Source of the DNA: Gnetum montanum | Taxonomy: Eukaryota; Streptophyta; Gnetopsida; Gnetales; Gnetaceae | Assembly (NCBI GenBank): GCA_015680685.1 | Contig: MNCI01029318.1 | Span: 76,192 to 118,353, forward strand | Length of the DNA: 42,162 bases | Direction: 5' to 3' | Shown here: positions 1-11,095 of the stretch, piece after piece | How positions within the stretch are numbered: position 1 is the first letter of the stretch | Layout: the number at the start of each line of letters is the position of its first letter | Notes under the pieces: model-generated | The model's database searches: none | Seen by the model: only the letters and a program-made list of their open reading frames with translations | What the model was told of the DNA's origin: nothing | Position numbers and translations under genes: made by a program

Positions 1-343
1 TAAATAAATAACAAATAAATAAATAACAAAGTGAATGCTGCAATGATGAAGTAATCTTGATCTTTATTGTCGATCATGTGCGTGTCCAAGTACGGCACAC
101 TCGAATAAAGACATTGTACAATTACATTCACCACACTGCGGGCAGACACGGGAAAAAATCTAACTCTGGAGGGATCAAACTGCCAGAGCTTCACTACTCT
201 AAAACTGGGATCCCCAAACAAGGGAGTGACATGTCTTATTTATAGATATGGTGGAGGACTGCGACATCGCGTACGCGATATCGCTAGGGATGTGATATCG
301 CAGTGGACACGATATTGCGGCCTATGCGAATCGCGTCTCATCA
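1..343 (-). mobile_element. Partial LTR (antisense), cut by window edge
   Basis: This is the U3/R part of a Ty3/Gypsy LTR of the same family as those at 3534 and 42089, read on the minus strand. It ends at 343 with the TCATCA terminus (TGATGA in element orientation), and the U5 part lies outside the window. It holds several GATATCGC-like palindromes (250-335), a TATAAATA box on the minus strand (237-244) and the poly(A)-signal inverted repeat (about 58-112). The sequence beyond 343 does not look like the polypurine tract seen next to the other 3' LTRs, so this is either the 5' LTR of an antisense element or a solo LTR. Confidence 0.8.
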
Positions 344-719
344 GTATGGTTGTGTTGTTTGAAGTTGGAAAGATATTAAAAGAGTATAAAAAAATTTTCT
401 TCTTGATGAGTTAAAGGTGAAGATGCAAGCACTTTATTTAATTATGTGAATGTGATTTATTAGCTAAGGAGAAACCTTGTACTAATTTATTGTATACACT
501 CATACCTTACAAATCTCAAGGTAAGAAAAATTCTCTAAAAAAGTTCTTAATGAATAACGAGACCGTCTTGATATTTTTAGGAAATGTAATGATTGACAAA
601 ATACTAAGCACATTTGCAGGTTAATTAAACAGAATTTTTTAACATAGTTGTGGTTTAATGTAGAAGACAAAAAATAATTTTATTTACATCATTACATTAA
701 ATGTAATAAACTAGCTATA
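344..719. other. AT-rich sequence, no gene recognised
   Basis: This stretch has no long open frame and no recognisable motif. It may be more of the decayed LINE material that follows, but I cannot show that. Confidence 0.4.
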
Positions 720-950
720 GTAGCTCATTATCTCCTAGGTGTTGTTCTAATCAAGTTTTGGAGTACCATTAGCAAGCTTCGCTTAAGTTCACATTATCTT
801 AGAACTGAAAGTGGATATGGATTCAACTGCTCAAGCGTACATGTAGGTTGTATGGATTAGAAGAAGCCCTAGAGGATGAGTTGCATGTGTTTCTTTTCTA
901 TTATGTAACTACCCATTTGAGACTATGTTATAATATTATAGCAAAAAACT
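720..950 (+). pseudogene. LINE C-terminal region fragment
   Basis: Conceptual translation around 776-825 gives RLSSHYLRTESGYG. After a +1 shift, 847-935 gives CRLYGLEEALEDELHVFLF. These resemble the C-terminal region of plant and animal non-LTR retrotransposon polyproteins: an 'LR.sSH.LriEtGr' segment followed by a cysteine/histidine region with an EDE-H motif. The fragment is frameshifted and not functional. It lies upstream of the reverse-transcriptase fragment at 1010, which is the wrong order for one element, so at least two LINE copies or a rearrangement are involved. Confidence 0.55.
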
Positions 951-1009
951 TATAGAATTTGTTTCTATCTCTTTAATTTTTTTCATTGATAAGTTGTAGG
1001 ATTGAATGA

Positions 1010-1700
1010 ACAATGCCCACCATAGACAAGTTCTAAAAATAAATTTTAAAGCAAATAATTTACCTTTTTATGTAGATGATGTTTCTTTGACATGTATTTC
1101 TAAAAGAAGTATGTCTAATATGTTGTAAATTATAGAAAAATTTTGCATTTCTTTTGGATTGGAAATTAATTTAGATAAAACTAAAATAATAATATGAAGT
1201 AGAAGAAGCACACAGTATAATATTAAATTTGGTGATTAGAATATACAAATTATGGACTCTTTTAAATACTTGGGTCTTTAATAAGTGAATAATTATAAAT
1301 CAGATAAATGCATTATAGACAATGTACCATTAGCCAAGAATAAAAGTGATGTGTACATGTAAAAACAAATATAAGGAACTAGGAGTTTGGACTTGGAATT
1401 TTAGAAAACAAATCTTTTAAATATTCATTTATCTTATTGTGTTATATGGATGGACAATTTAAGGACTAGGTGTTAGTGCTAAAAATTAGAAGGCCATTGG
1501 AAGAGTATAGAAGATATTTTTACTTCATGAATAAAGGGTGAATGTACCAAAACCCTATGTTATACTTCTATTAGAGTGTAATCTACCTCTTTTAGAAGCA
1601 AAAGACATTTGTTGGTTTATTGCTTTTACTTAAAAATTAGCAAAAATAAAACAAATAAAGTTTTAAAATTATTTCTTAAAGAAAAAATAGAGCAAGTATT
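1010..1700 (+). pseudogene. LINE reverse transcriptase remnant
   Basis: The frame through 1069-1080 encodes YVDD, the catalytic box of a reverse transcriptase. It is followed at the expected spacing by a LINE-type segment reading GLEINLDKTK (about 1160-1190) and by SFKYLG (about 1258-1275). Further on, in shifted frames, VLYGW and LECNLPLLEAKDICW (about 1440-1620) resemble the thumb and post-RT region of Jockey/L1-type LINEs. In-frame stops (TAA, TGA, TAG) fall where CAA, CGA or CAG codons would be expected. The copy is dead. The LINE family cannot be named from this fragment. Confidence 0.65.
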
Positions 1701-1999
1701 GTATTTTCAAGGGATACAATTACTGAAGATTTGAGGTATCTTATTAGAGGAGATATAAAGTAATTCAAAGCATACTTGTGAGTTAGTTTAATAGTGGGTT
1801 CTAATAATGTTATGGTCAAATGTAAAAGGCAAGAAGAAAAGTTATTTGGAATGCATAAGATGTAGCTAGTTAAACTTAGAAATTCACTATCTATCAGTTG
1901 TAATGTTGATGATATTTTAAATTTTCATTAAGATTTGTATGAGTTCATTGTTGGTTCTAGTATGCACTTTGGTAACTCACTAACTCACACTCCATTCAC

Positions 2000-3459
2000 T
2001 CTCCTTGCCCAAGATGTCAATTTCAAGATAGACAAAAAAGTGATTTCAATAACCCTAAATTCAAAGTGATAGAAGGCCATAGATATAGATGGAAATATAG
2101 CAAATATAAGCGAAAGCTTAAAGACAAAGTTCAAATTTATAGAAGAAACAAAGATCAAATGAAGATCAAATGATGTAATTTATATTTAAATTATTATGCC
2201 ACTTAAGACAAGATCAGAGTTTTATTATTTTTACTTTTATTATAATATTGATGGATGGATGTAATTAGAGGTTGGCTCTAATCTCTCATGTCTCTTAAAT
2301 TTCTAGCCTAATTTTCTTTAAAAAAAAGAGGCTTGACCCATCTTATTCTATTATGGCTTGATCATTTGACTATAAATATGTGGGCAAATCATGTTGGTAA
2401 GTGAAGCAATTCCACAACTTATCCTATAATATCATATCCTATTTGTCATCTACAATCCCATTCTCAATTTCACAATTTATCTCACTACAAGTTCATGCAT
2501 CCTCAATTCATCATATTTATCAATTCTCATTAATTGAAGAAGTTGAAAATCACATTTGGGGTCACATTTGTGTAATAGATTTTAACCATTAAGACAATTC
2601 AAATTAATTCCAAACTTTGTAGGGAGGTAGATTATTGAAAGAGATTTTTATATAGTATTCAGTCATTCCATAACTCTCTTGAATCGTAGAGATATTCATC
2701 TTGAAAATAAACAATTTCTATTATAGATGCTAAATAGTCTTATTTAAGACCCCTTTTTTGGGCCAAATTTTAATCATCAAATAATTTCCAATTAATGTAA
2801 AATTTTAGAAGCACATAGATTGTAGAAAGAGCTTTCCAACAAGCACATGATGTGCCCAAAACCCCTCCGAATCATGAAGATATCATAACTACAAAATTAG
2901 AAAAAAATAAAATTTTCAAAATATTGGGCTACAAAAAATTTGTAAAATAAAAAATATTTTCAAATCATCTTACATCCAAAAAAAATCTAAATTCACATCT
3001 TTAGATAGAAAGTAAAAGATGGATGCTTCTTAAAGAACACACATGCTATGTGGGTTATGAGACCTTGGGAATAAACATCACATTTTTCTTAGTTTTCTTC
3101 AACTTGAACAATTTAAACAAAAAGATAATATTATAGCTAAAAGTCTATATGATAATTTCTTGTTGAATTCTATGATAAAAATGTAATTCTTATCCATTAG
3201 ATCCTTTGTGTCTTTGGATGTATTAAAACTTCAATTTCATTGATCACAATTGTCATAGCTAAAAAGGCCTATGAGCTTATGTTAGCAAGGGAAAAGCTTA
3301 TTCTATTAATAATTAAAAATAGTTAAATATTTGTCTTCAATTGCTAAAAATGAAGTAAATTTGATTTAAGAAAATTAAAAATAATACCAACAATGTTAAA
3401 AGTCTTTTTAATTATATTCATCTTTATATACTTTTTGTGTTTGGGTATAAAAATTAGGT
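2000..3459. other. AT-rich intergenic sequence
   Basis: No coding region with recognisable similarity was seen. The only open frame, at 2401-2592 (63 codons), has a low-complexity, AT-driven composition and is probably chance. Confidence 0.5.
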
Positions 3460-3533
3460 GAAGAATAATTTAAAAGGAAGAAAAAAAAGTTATTACACTT
3501 ATTAAATTTTAGATGTTCCTATGCAAAAGCAAG

Positions 3534-4370
3534 TGATGAACCGTGATATCACATATGCGATATCATGTCCATGATATCACATCCATGATATCGGATTGAC
3601 CATGCGATATTAGATACCCGATATCGTGGCCTATCTCGTTATCTATAAATAAGAGGCGGTGCCTTTGGTTTCAACAGTTAAGAATTAGTCCCTTAGCCAA
3701 AATCTTGCGATTTTCTCCCTCCAGAGTTAGAATTATTTTTGTATGCCTACAGTAGGAGTCATAGAGTGAACGGATCTTTATTCGAGCATTGTGTACTTGA
3801 GCACACTTTGTGTACGGCAATAAAGACGAACTTTATGATAAACCTTGCAGCATCCAGAATAGATTAATTAGTGTTAATTATTATTTAATTCTTTTGTAGT
3901 TAATTAATGATTTCTCTCACCCTACAACTCTCTTAGTTAAATACACTCAGTATGACCGCTTCGAGCATGCGTGTAGCGCTTGGTAGCCCAGTAACGATTA
4001 GCATTTGGTAATCCCAGCAGCGTTGCACTGGTTCAGGATGTGTATGACAAGTGGGAACGGATATTGGTGTTGGGAGTACTTAGAACTTAGTTAATGAATA
4101 GTTAAATTAGATTACTCACTTAGTTATCTCTCTCTTCCCTCCTTATTAGCATAGGATATAAAACACATAAAAAACCATAAAAATCATATACCTCAAGCTT
4201 ACTTAATCATACAACTGTGACATACAAGTAAGTTTGGGAAGACAATGATTAATCAACCCATTATTGTTCCACAAAGATGCATAGGCACTTAGTCCTTGGA
4301 ATTCGACCGGATCGTGTGTGAAATGCTCGTATTCGTATGGTTGAGCATAGGGGTACCTCGCTACTCATCA
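3534..4370 (+). mobile_element. LTR copy 1 (outer 5' LTR, element A)
   Basis: An 837-bp LTR bounded by TGATGA and TCATCA. It contains five GATATC palindromes at 3540-3630, a TATAAATA box at 3644-3651, an AATAAA at 3819-3824 inside an inverted repeat (3775-3826), and a long U5. A primer-binding site follows directly at 4372. The TATA box only 111 bp into the LTR gives a short U3 and a U5 of about 520 bp. Confidence 0.92.
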
Positions 4371-4550
4371 TTGGCACTGTTGCCGGGGACTTAGTTGTTT
4401 GTACGCTAAGTAGAACTTAGGAAATCATTCACATCATTGGAACGAACCCTTAGGGTTGGTTAAGAAAAAGATAATAGTACTTTGCACACTGAACAAGACA
4501 AGATGTCTTCTTCTTCACACAAAAGCACTTCGCCGCCTAGGACTAAGAAA
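4371..4550 (+). mobile_element. Orphan leader and gag start between the duplicated LTRs
   Basis: This piece begins with a primer-binding site (4372-4388) close to the 3' end of plant tRNA-Asp. It continues through an untranslated leader to an ATG at 4503 opening a serine-rich start, MSSSSHKSTSPP, and stops where the duplication junction returns to flank sequence (GACTAAG then AATTTAAAAGG). It is the end of the first duplicated unit. Confidence 0.85.
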
Positions 4551-4616
4551 AATTTAAAAGGAAGAAAAAAAGTTATTACACTTATTAAATTTAAGATGTT
4601 CTTATGCAAAAGCAAG

Positions 4617-5453
4617 TGATGAACCATGATATCACATATGTGATATCACATCCATGATATCGCATCCATGATATCGGATCGACCATGCGATATCAGATAC
4701 CCGATATCGTGGCCTATCTCATTATCTATAAATAAAAGGCGGCGCCTTTGGTTTCAATAGTTATGAATTAGTCCCTTAGCCAAAATCTTGCGATTTTCTC
4801 CCTCCAGAGTTAGAATTATTTTTGTATGCCTACAGTAGGAGTCATAGAATGAACAGATCTTTATTCGAGCATTGTGTACTTGAGCACACTTTGTGTACGG
4901 CAATAAAGACGAACTTTATGATAAACCTTGCAGCATCCAGAATAGATTAATTAGTGTTAATTATTATTTAATTATTTTGTAGTTAATTAATGATTTCTCT
5001 CACCCTACAACTCTCTTAGTTAAATACACTCAGTATGACCGCTTCGAGCATGCGTGTAGCGCTTGGTAGCCCAGTAACGATTAGCATTTGGTAATCCCAG
5101 CAGCGTTGCACTGGTTCAGGATGTGTATGACAAGTGGGAACGGATACTGGTGTTGGGAGTACTTAGAACTTAGTTAATGAATAGTTAAATTAGATTACTC
5201 ACTTAGTTATCTCTCTCTTCCCTCCTTATTAGCATAGGATATAAAACACATAAAAAACCATAAAAATCATATACCTCAAGCTTACTTAATCATACAACTG
5301 TGACATACAAGTAAGTTTGGGAAGACAATGATTAATCAACCCATTATTGTTCCACAAAGATGCATAGGCACTTAGTCCTTGGAATTCGACCGGATCGTGT
5401 GTGAAATGCTCGTATTCGTATGGTTGAGCGTAGGGGTACCTCGCTGCTCATCA
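4617..5453 (+). mobile_element. LTR copy 2 (inner 5' LTR, element A)
   Basis: 837 bp, bounded by TGATGA and TCATCA and nearly identical to 3534-4370. TATAAATA lies at 4727-4734. This copy is joined to the long internal region and therefore serves as the 5' LTR of element A as it now stands. Confidence 0.92.
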
Positions 5454-5454
5454 T

Positions 5455-5472
5455 TGGCACTGTTGCCAGGGA
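5455..5472 (+). promoter_or_regulatory. Primer-binding site (tRNA-Asp type)
   Basis: TGGCACTGTTGCCAGGGA follows the LTR after a single T. The 3' end of plant tRNA-Asp would pair with TGGCGCCGTTGCCGGGG. The differences are what C-to-T decay of CpG sites on either strand gives. The duplicated copy at 4372 keeps the last CpG (GCCGGGG). Confidence 0.85.
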
Positions 5473-5586
5473 CTTAGTTGTTTGTACGCTAAGTAGAACT
5501 TAGGAAATCATTCACATCGTTGGAACGAACCCTTAGGGTTGGTTAAGAAAAAGATAATAGTACTTTGCACACTGAACAAGACAAGA

Positions 5587-8043
5587 TGTCTTCTTCTTCA
5601 CACAAAAGCACTTTGTTGCCTAGGACTAAGATAAGAAGCAATCAGTGGTAGAATACACATGACGTTGACCCACTAGTTCCTCAATAGTTTCGTGTGGTAT
5701 ATGTTCATCCCGATGAATATGTACCTGACTTCACCTTTATTCTCCACCAAGATGAGTAGCTACATTGGCGTGACTTGGAAGGTAACATAGTGTTACCTCT
5801 CAACCGTTTAGTCCCAAGTATGCTTCTTCATGCTCTCACACGAATAGGCATGCAACACTTACACGTAGAGTACATTGCGCATGACTATGATTCGAGAGAC
5901 TATCATCCCACCGAAGCGCAATGTCAAAGGGACTTGCAATAGGAGGGACACCATAAGTCCTTAAACGGAAAATGGTCTAAAGATGCCCCACATGTTTTAA
6001 GTGAAATTGAGGGTGATGAACCTACCTCAAGTAGTTACCCACATAATGATGTTCCTCCCCTTGACTTTGGCCAAGGGGTTGTGTATCAGAACCTTCATTC
6101 TACTATTCACAACCTAGGTGCTGATACCAATGGACACAAAGAGTCCGAAAAAGGAACAAGGGCACATGACAAAGGTGGGCATTCTGATTGCAATCGCAAT
6201 TGAGGGAGAGACCATTGAAGAGAAGGTAGTAGACACTGTCGTGATGGCGGTTCTCCTTCTTCTTCACCTCCATCGTCTCCTTCAGCCTCTCCTTCCGTGT
6301 CTGGATGTAGCCATGGAAAAATAGATCATGAGGATAAGGATAATCAATGTGGAAGTCACAGATGAGACAACCAAGATGGAGGACGAGGGCACTTTAGGGA
6401 ATCACGCCATAGAAGAAGGGAGAGTAGGGAACTGCGTAGACACCATAGATTCTATGAACGAGATGATCATGATGAATCCCTACTCACCAAGAGAAGCATG
6501 CTAGATATAACTGAGGCTGTAAGAGTTCCAACAAGGCACCAAAAAGATAGTAGAATCAAGAGGCTAGACATGAACAACATCCCACGATTTGAAGGGGGAT
6601 ATAATGCTGATTCTCAAAATCACTTACAAGCATTTCATGATGCGCGTGCCTTGCAAAACATAGAAAATGAGTGGTAAAAGCTTAAGTTGTTCCCACGAAC
6701 ATTAATAAAAGAAGCTGAAAGTTGGTACCAGTTCTTAGAACCAGAATCCATTTGTAGGTGGAGTACGATGTTAGAACTGTTCAATGATAAGTACCAAACA
6801 TACTCCCGAGTGTCTAACCTGTGAAAGAAAATCCAAGGATGGAAACAAGGAAGTCATAAACCCTTGGATACTGCCATGGGCCGCTATTATGCACTCTTAC
6901 ATTGTTGTCTTGGCCATGGTTATTCATAGTGAGATCAACTATGCCATCTCATAGATGGGCTTAGGCATGAAACAAGAAGGACCCTTGGGACTTATGCCCA
7001 AGGAAGGTTATCTAAGCTTAGGTCCCATCAAATTCATAGACTGTTGGAGCAAGTAGCTAATGAAGAAGGTGAGCTATGAAAAAGAGAGAGTGTGGAAGAA
7101 TACAACCGAGATCCTTCCCTCCGAAAGAAGGGAGTAAGATTTTGTGAGGATGAGGAAGAGTCACCACTCGAAGAGATGGTGAATAAGAAAACCTTGCTTA
7201 TCCAAAAGTTAGCATCAGAAGTATCGACAAAGGTAGACCAAATGTGGGACTCCCTGGATAGTAGGTTTCAAATTATGCTCAAAGTAGTAGAGGAGTCTAG
7301 GGAGTGAGGTAGTGATCGTAACAAAAGGAAAAATAGAGAAGTAGAAGATGCACGTAACAAGGGTAAGGGTAAAGTTGCTATTATTGAAGAGGTTGAGGAC
7401 TCAAATACAGATGATGATAGTGGATGTGAGATCTACCAATATGACCATCCTAAGGGATGTTGCCCTATAATCTCACATTTACAGGAGTCTGGGGTGTATG
7501 CACTTAATCCATGTTTAAACAAATGGCAAACATCCCGACGGTTACCTTATCCCCAAGGTAACCCAAGGCCAAGGTACTTCCAGCAACCTTTAATGTATTA
7601 TCCAAGTGGAACTCCATCACAACCAATTGAGCAACATCAACAGTGGTAGCACCCACAATCATGGGGAATGCCACCACCAAGGCAACAATATCCTTGCCAG
7701 CAACCAGACCCATATGGATATTACATGTAGCATCCAATCTCTCCACGTGAATCTATTGGTCATGTTACTCCCTAACATCACTACTAAGCCCATGAGTACT
7801 ATAGGAATTCCTCTCCTAGGGGTGACATTCCACAAGTATACCATCCTTCCAATCCAACCGCATCTCTCCCACCAATAGCTCCATTACCACCTACTCCAGC
7901 AATGCAAGGTGAACTTCTTGCTCAGCCATAGCAACGCAATGCCACAAGGGCTGTTAATCCTCAACCTACTATTGGTTCTGATAACTGTACGAAGAAAATA
8001 TCTTTCTTTAGAACCAACAGTCCAACCAAGCCTTTGCAACCCT
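5587..8043 (+). pseudogene. gag of element A (broken)
   Basis: The frame opens at ATG 5587 and hits a TAG within about 22 codons. The recognisable retrotransposon gag core lies at about 6500-6820, where translation gives LDMNNIPRFEGGYNADSQNH and then LIKEAESWYQFLEPESI. The region between 6820 and 7300 is charged (EEYNRDPSLRKKGVRFCEDE), and a basic/proline-rich part follows up to 8040. CYECQYDHPKGCC-like text at about 7430-7465, with cysteines near a histidine, may be the nucleocapsid region. Many frameshifts and TAG/TAA codons make it non-coding now. Element B's antisense copy (13984-16712) is better preserved. Confidence 0.8.
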
Positions 8044-8045
8044 AA

Positions 8046-8642
8046 GTGGCTAAGTCTTTAGATGCCTCCATATCAACTAAATCTTCGGATCCCCCTTCGA
8101 ACTTAATACCGCATTTAATGCATACGATCATGTTAACACATGCCGTTACTAATTGGATCAAAGCTGGCCACCTTCCTAAGAAATTTTCTAATCCTGGGAG
8201 TCCCCTAATCTATCTACAAATTACCAGGAATGAGCCATGCAAAGCTATTTTGATTTCAGGATTCAGTGTCAACCTAATATCCCAAGAAATGTATAAGGCC
8301 TGGAACCTGCCCCCATTGAAAAAGAGCAATGTCTACTTAGAGTTAGTCGAGCAGTCCATCATTGTCCCCTTGGGATTAGTGGAGGATATTGTTACTAGTG
8401 TTTATGGGTGGTCGTATCCAGCTGACTTCCTAGTGATCCAAGTGAATAACAGCAAGGGGGAATTCTCAATTATAATGGGAAGGGCATGGCTAAGCACTAT
8501 CGATACGAGCCTAGGAATCTGCAATATTTCCCTAGAAATATCTAAGGAAAATAATTTTGGAAAGATCGAGAAGAAGAAGGTTCCATGCATCGCATACAGT
8601 GACACAAGGTGCAATTGCGTGCAGAGATCATGGGTTATGTAA
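8046..8642 (+). pseudogene. Aspartic protease region of element A
   Basis: This is an open stretch of 198 codons. From about codon 70 it reads AILISGFSVNLISQEMYKAW and then LPPLKKSN, LVEQSIIVPLGLVEDI and IIMGRAWLST. This is the retropepsin fold of Ty3/Gypsy elements: an active-site loop, then the conserved G-hydrophobic-VEDI and IMGR.WL blocks. The catalytic aspartate expected in LLDSGS is absent here (ISGF), whereas element B keeps LLDSGSG. The frame ends by frameshift soon after, and linker sequence (8652-8951) leads towards the reverse transcriptase. Confidence 0.8.
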
Positions 8643-9062
8643 AGTTTAACATTGCCTACATGCAATCAGTGTGCACAAATGACCAACATACAAAGGTGCC
8701 TATATGTAGCAGCCACAAAACAAGAAGACACCCAGTGGTTGATAGCTAATCAAGAAAGCAGCTCACTTCTATGCATGGAACTAATTGAGGGTTTTACTTG
8801 TGCTTATATAGATAACATTGATGCATTAGAGCAAGTCCACCGCCAACTTCCTAGTCCTAACTTAGAAAACATCAATGGGGGGAAGTTGGAAATTCCCAAA
8901 AAATTTAAACAAGAGTCCCTAGAGCTAAAACCATTGCCCACTAGTATGTAGTACACATTCCTTAAAAATGGGAAACTAGTAATCATCAACGCAAGACTTG
9001 CTCCACAACAAAAAGAAAGTCTGCTCAAGGTAATTAACAAGTGGTCAAAAGACTTCACCTAG

Positions 9063-9800
9063 TCATACCTAGAATTAACTGGAATAGATCCTAGGATATG
9101 CCAGCATAGGATTTATACTAACTCCTCCATGAAGCCTCGAAAACAGCCATAGAGGAGATTGAACCCAAAGTTGAAGCAAGTAGTAAAAGAAGAAATCGAA
9201 CAGCTTCTAAAGGCTGGGTTCATATACCCCATTGCTGATAGTGAATGGATTAGCCCCTTAGTAATCATGCCTAAAAAGGGAGGCAAATGGAGGGTGTGCA
9301 TAGATTTTAGGCTGCTAAACATGGCAACATTCAAGGATTACTTTCCATTGCTATTTGTTGACCAAGTCTTAGACACAATCAGAGGGCATCACTATTATAG
9401 TTTTCTGGATGGCTATAGTGGATACAACCAAATACAAATAGCCTCAGAAGACCAAGCCAAAACCATGTTCACCAGTCCTTGGGGAACGTTTGCATACAAA
9501 GAAATGTTGTTTGGCTTGTGCAATGCCCCTCCCACGTTTCAACACTTAGTTCTAAGCATATTTCAGTAGCAGATAGGAAATGGTGTGGAAGTCTTTATGG
9601 ATGACTTCTCCACTTATGGAGCAAGTTTTGATCAAGCCTTGGACCGGTTAGAGAAAGCCCTGAAAAGATGTATAGAGACTAATCTAAGGCTTAACTAGTA
9701 AAAAATCCATTTAATGGTCCAAGAAGGCGTAGTACTTGGGTATAAAATTTCACATGTAGGGATACAGGTAGACCTTTTAGAAAATCAAGGTCATCCAAGG
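9063..9800 (+). pseudogene. Reverse transcriptase of element A
   Basis: The best stretch is 9159-9569 (136 codons): EIEQLLKAGFIYPIADSEW, then KWRVCIDFRLLN, FLDGYSGYNQIQIA and FGLCNAPPTFQ, the fingers and palm blocks of a Ty3/Gypsy reverse transcriptase. A TAG stops the frame where a CAG would fit. The frame then continues with VEVFMDDFSTYG, the catalytic box (about 9586-9621), and LGYKISHVGIQV (about 9735-9770). FMDDF followed by S-[x]-YG is typical of the Athila/Tat group. At least two more stops (ACTAG, AGTAA near 9698-9702) show it is dead. Confidence 0.9.
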
Positions 9801-9899
9801 AATTACCCATCAACTGGAAATTGTCAATGACATTTGATCATTCCTTGGACACACTGGCTACTATAGGAGATTCATAGAGAACTTTTTGAAGGTTGCCAA

Positions 9900-10497
9900 A
9901 CCATTGGTAGAGTTAATGAAAAAGGATGTACCCTTCGAGTGGACCAGGGAATGCGAATTAGCCTTTGAAAATTTGAAGCAGAAGTTGGTAGAAACACCCA
10001 TTCTACAAGCTCCTGACTAGTTCAAACTATTCCATGTCATGACTAATGCATCCAACTATGCCTTAGGAGTCGTACTTACATAGTTAGATGATTAAAAACA
10101 TCCTTATTATATCCACTGTGCAAGTCGAAGTATAGCTGGTGCACAACTTAACTACACTACTATGGAAAAATTATTAATGGTTGTAGTGTTTACACTAGAA
10201 AAATTTAGGCACTATGTATTAGGATACAAAGTATTGATACACACAAATCATAGTGCAATCTGGTTCCTCATGAATAAGCCAATGGTAAGCCTCTGTATTA
10301 TACGATGGCTGGTAATCCTACAAGAGTTCAATTTAACGATGATCAATCATAAAGGCACCGAGAACATAGTTGTGAATCATTTATCTTGGTTGCGCTGGGA
10401 TAGCAAAGAGGATGAGTATCCTATTTCCGATCACTTCCCTAAGGAGTTCCTCTTTGCCGGTGTAGTGAATAATCAATCACCCACGGAGACAAACTAG
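9900..10497 (+). pseudogene. Connection and RNase H of element A
   Basis: After the reverse transcriptase the frame gives PFEWTRECELAFENLKQKL (about 9930-9990). The RNase H core follows with FHVMTNASNYALGVVLT (about 10026-10080), ASRSIAGAQLNYTTMEKLLM (about 10120-10180) and VLIHTNHSAIWFLMNKP (10230-10280). Typical elements have D at the first catalytic position and TDH in the last block; here the first is TNAS and the other TNHS, so two acidic residues are already changed to asparagine (GAT/GAC to AAT/AAC). The 111-codon frame 10162-10497 is the longest surviving piece. Confidence 0.82.
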
Positions 10498-10500
10498 TTT

Positions 10501-11095
10501 AGTAGCATTCTGACCTATCTCCTTACCCAACAAACACCACAAGACTTAGAATTTAAGAAGAAACAACAGTTTCTTCATAGAGCCAAGTACTTTATGGAAA
10601 TCAATGAACAACTTTACAAAGTATGTCCCGATGGCTTGGTTCGATGGTGTGTTCTTGATAGAGATCAACTAAGAGTTCTCTAAGATGCTCATGAGGGCCT
10701 TTGTGGGGGTCACTATGCTGGGAGATGAACAGCTATTAAGATTCTGCTTACAGGATATTATTGGCCTACCTTATTTCGAGACACCCATCAATTTTTCCAA
10801 TCTTGTGAGCATTGTCAATGTGATGGGGGAATGACTACTAGAATGGAGGGTCCACAATAATGAATTCAACCATTAGAACCCTTTGACATTTGGGGAATTG
10901 ATTTCATGGGGCCCATTACACCAATGTCCAATGGAAAAGCTTACATCGTAGTTGTCGTAGACTACTTAACAAAATGGGTTGAAGTAGTTGCTGTTAAAGA
11001 TTGCACATCATCTACAGTTGCTCGATTTGTTAAAAAATAAGTCGTCAACAGGTTTGGTGTGTTGCATGCACTTATTTCAGATAATGGTAAACACT
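10501..11095 (+). pseudogene. Integrase of element A, part 1
   Basis: The zinc-binding HHCC region is visible: HEGLCGGHYAGR (about 10688-10725) and SCEHCQC (about 10799-10818). The core follows with [11 protein letters not shown] (first catalytic Asp, about 10881-10913), [14 protein letters not shown] (10955-10995) and LISDNGKH (second Asp region, about 11070-11090). The frame breaks at 11095 where element B is inserted and resumes at about 16814. Stops replace CAG/CGA-like codons, for example at 10681 and 10858. Confidence 0.88.

Larger units (their letters stand above)
3460..5636 (+). repeat. 1.08-kb tandem duplication of flank + LTR + leader
   Basis: The segment from about 3467 to 4550 (66 bp of 5' flank, the 837-bp LTR and about 178 bp of leader with the first gag codons) is repeated from 4551 to about 5636, with a period of 1083-1084 bp. 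The copies differ by scattered substitutions, many of them C/T or G/A at CpG sites, so this is not a trivial assembly echo. The duplicated 5' flank is the decisive sign: LTR-LTR recombination alone would not copy it. Confidence 0.9.

Noticed and set aside
250-335. Palindromic GATATCGCG runs as a CRISPR-like or satellite array
   Set aside because: They occur only in LTRs just before the TATA box, with variable spacing and no spacers of uniform length.
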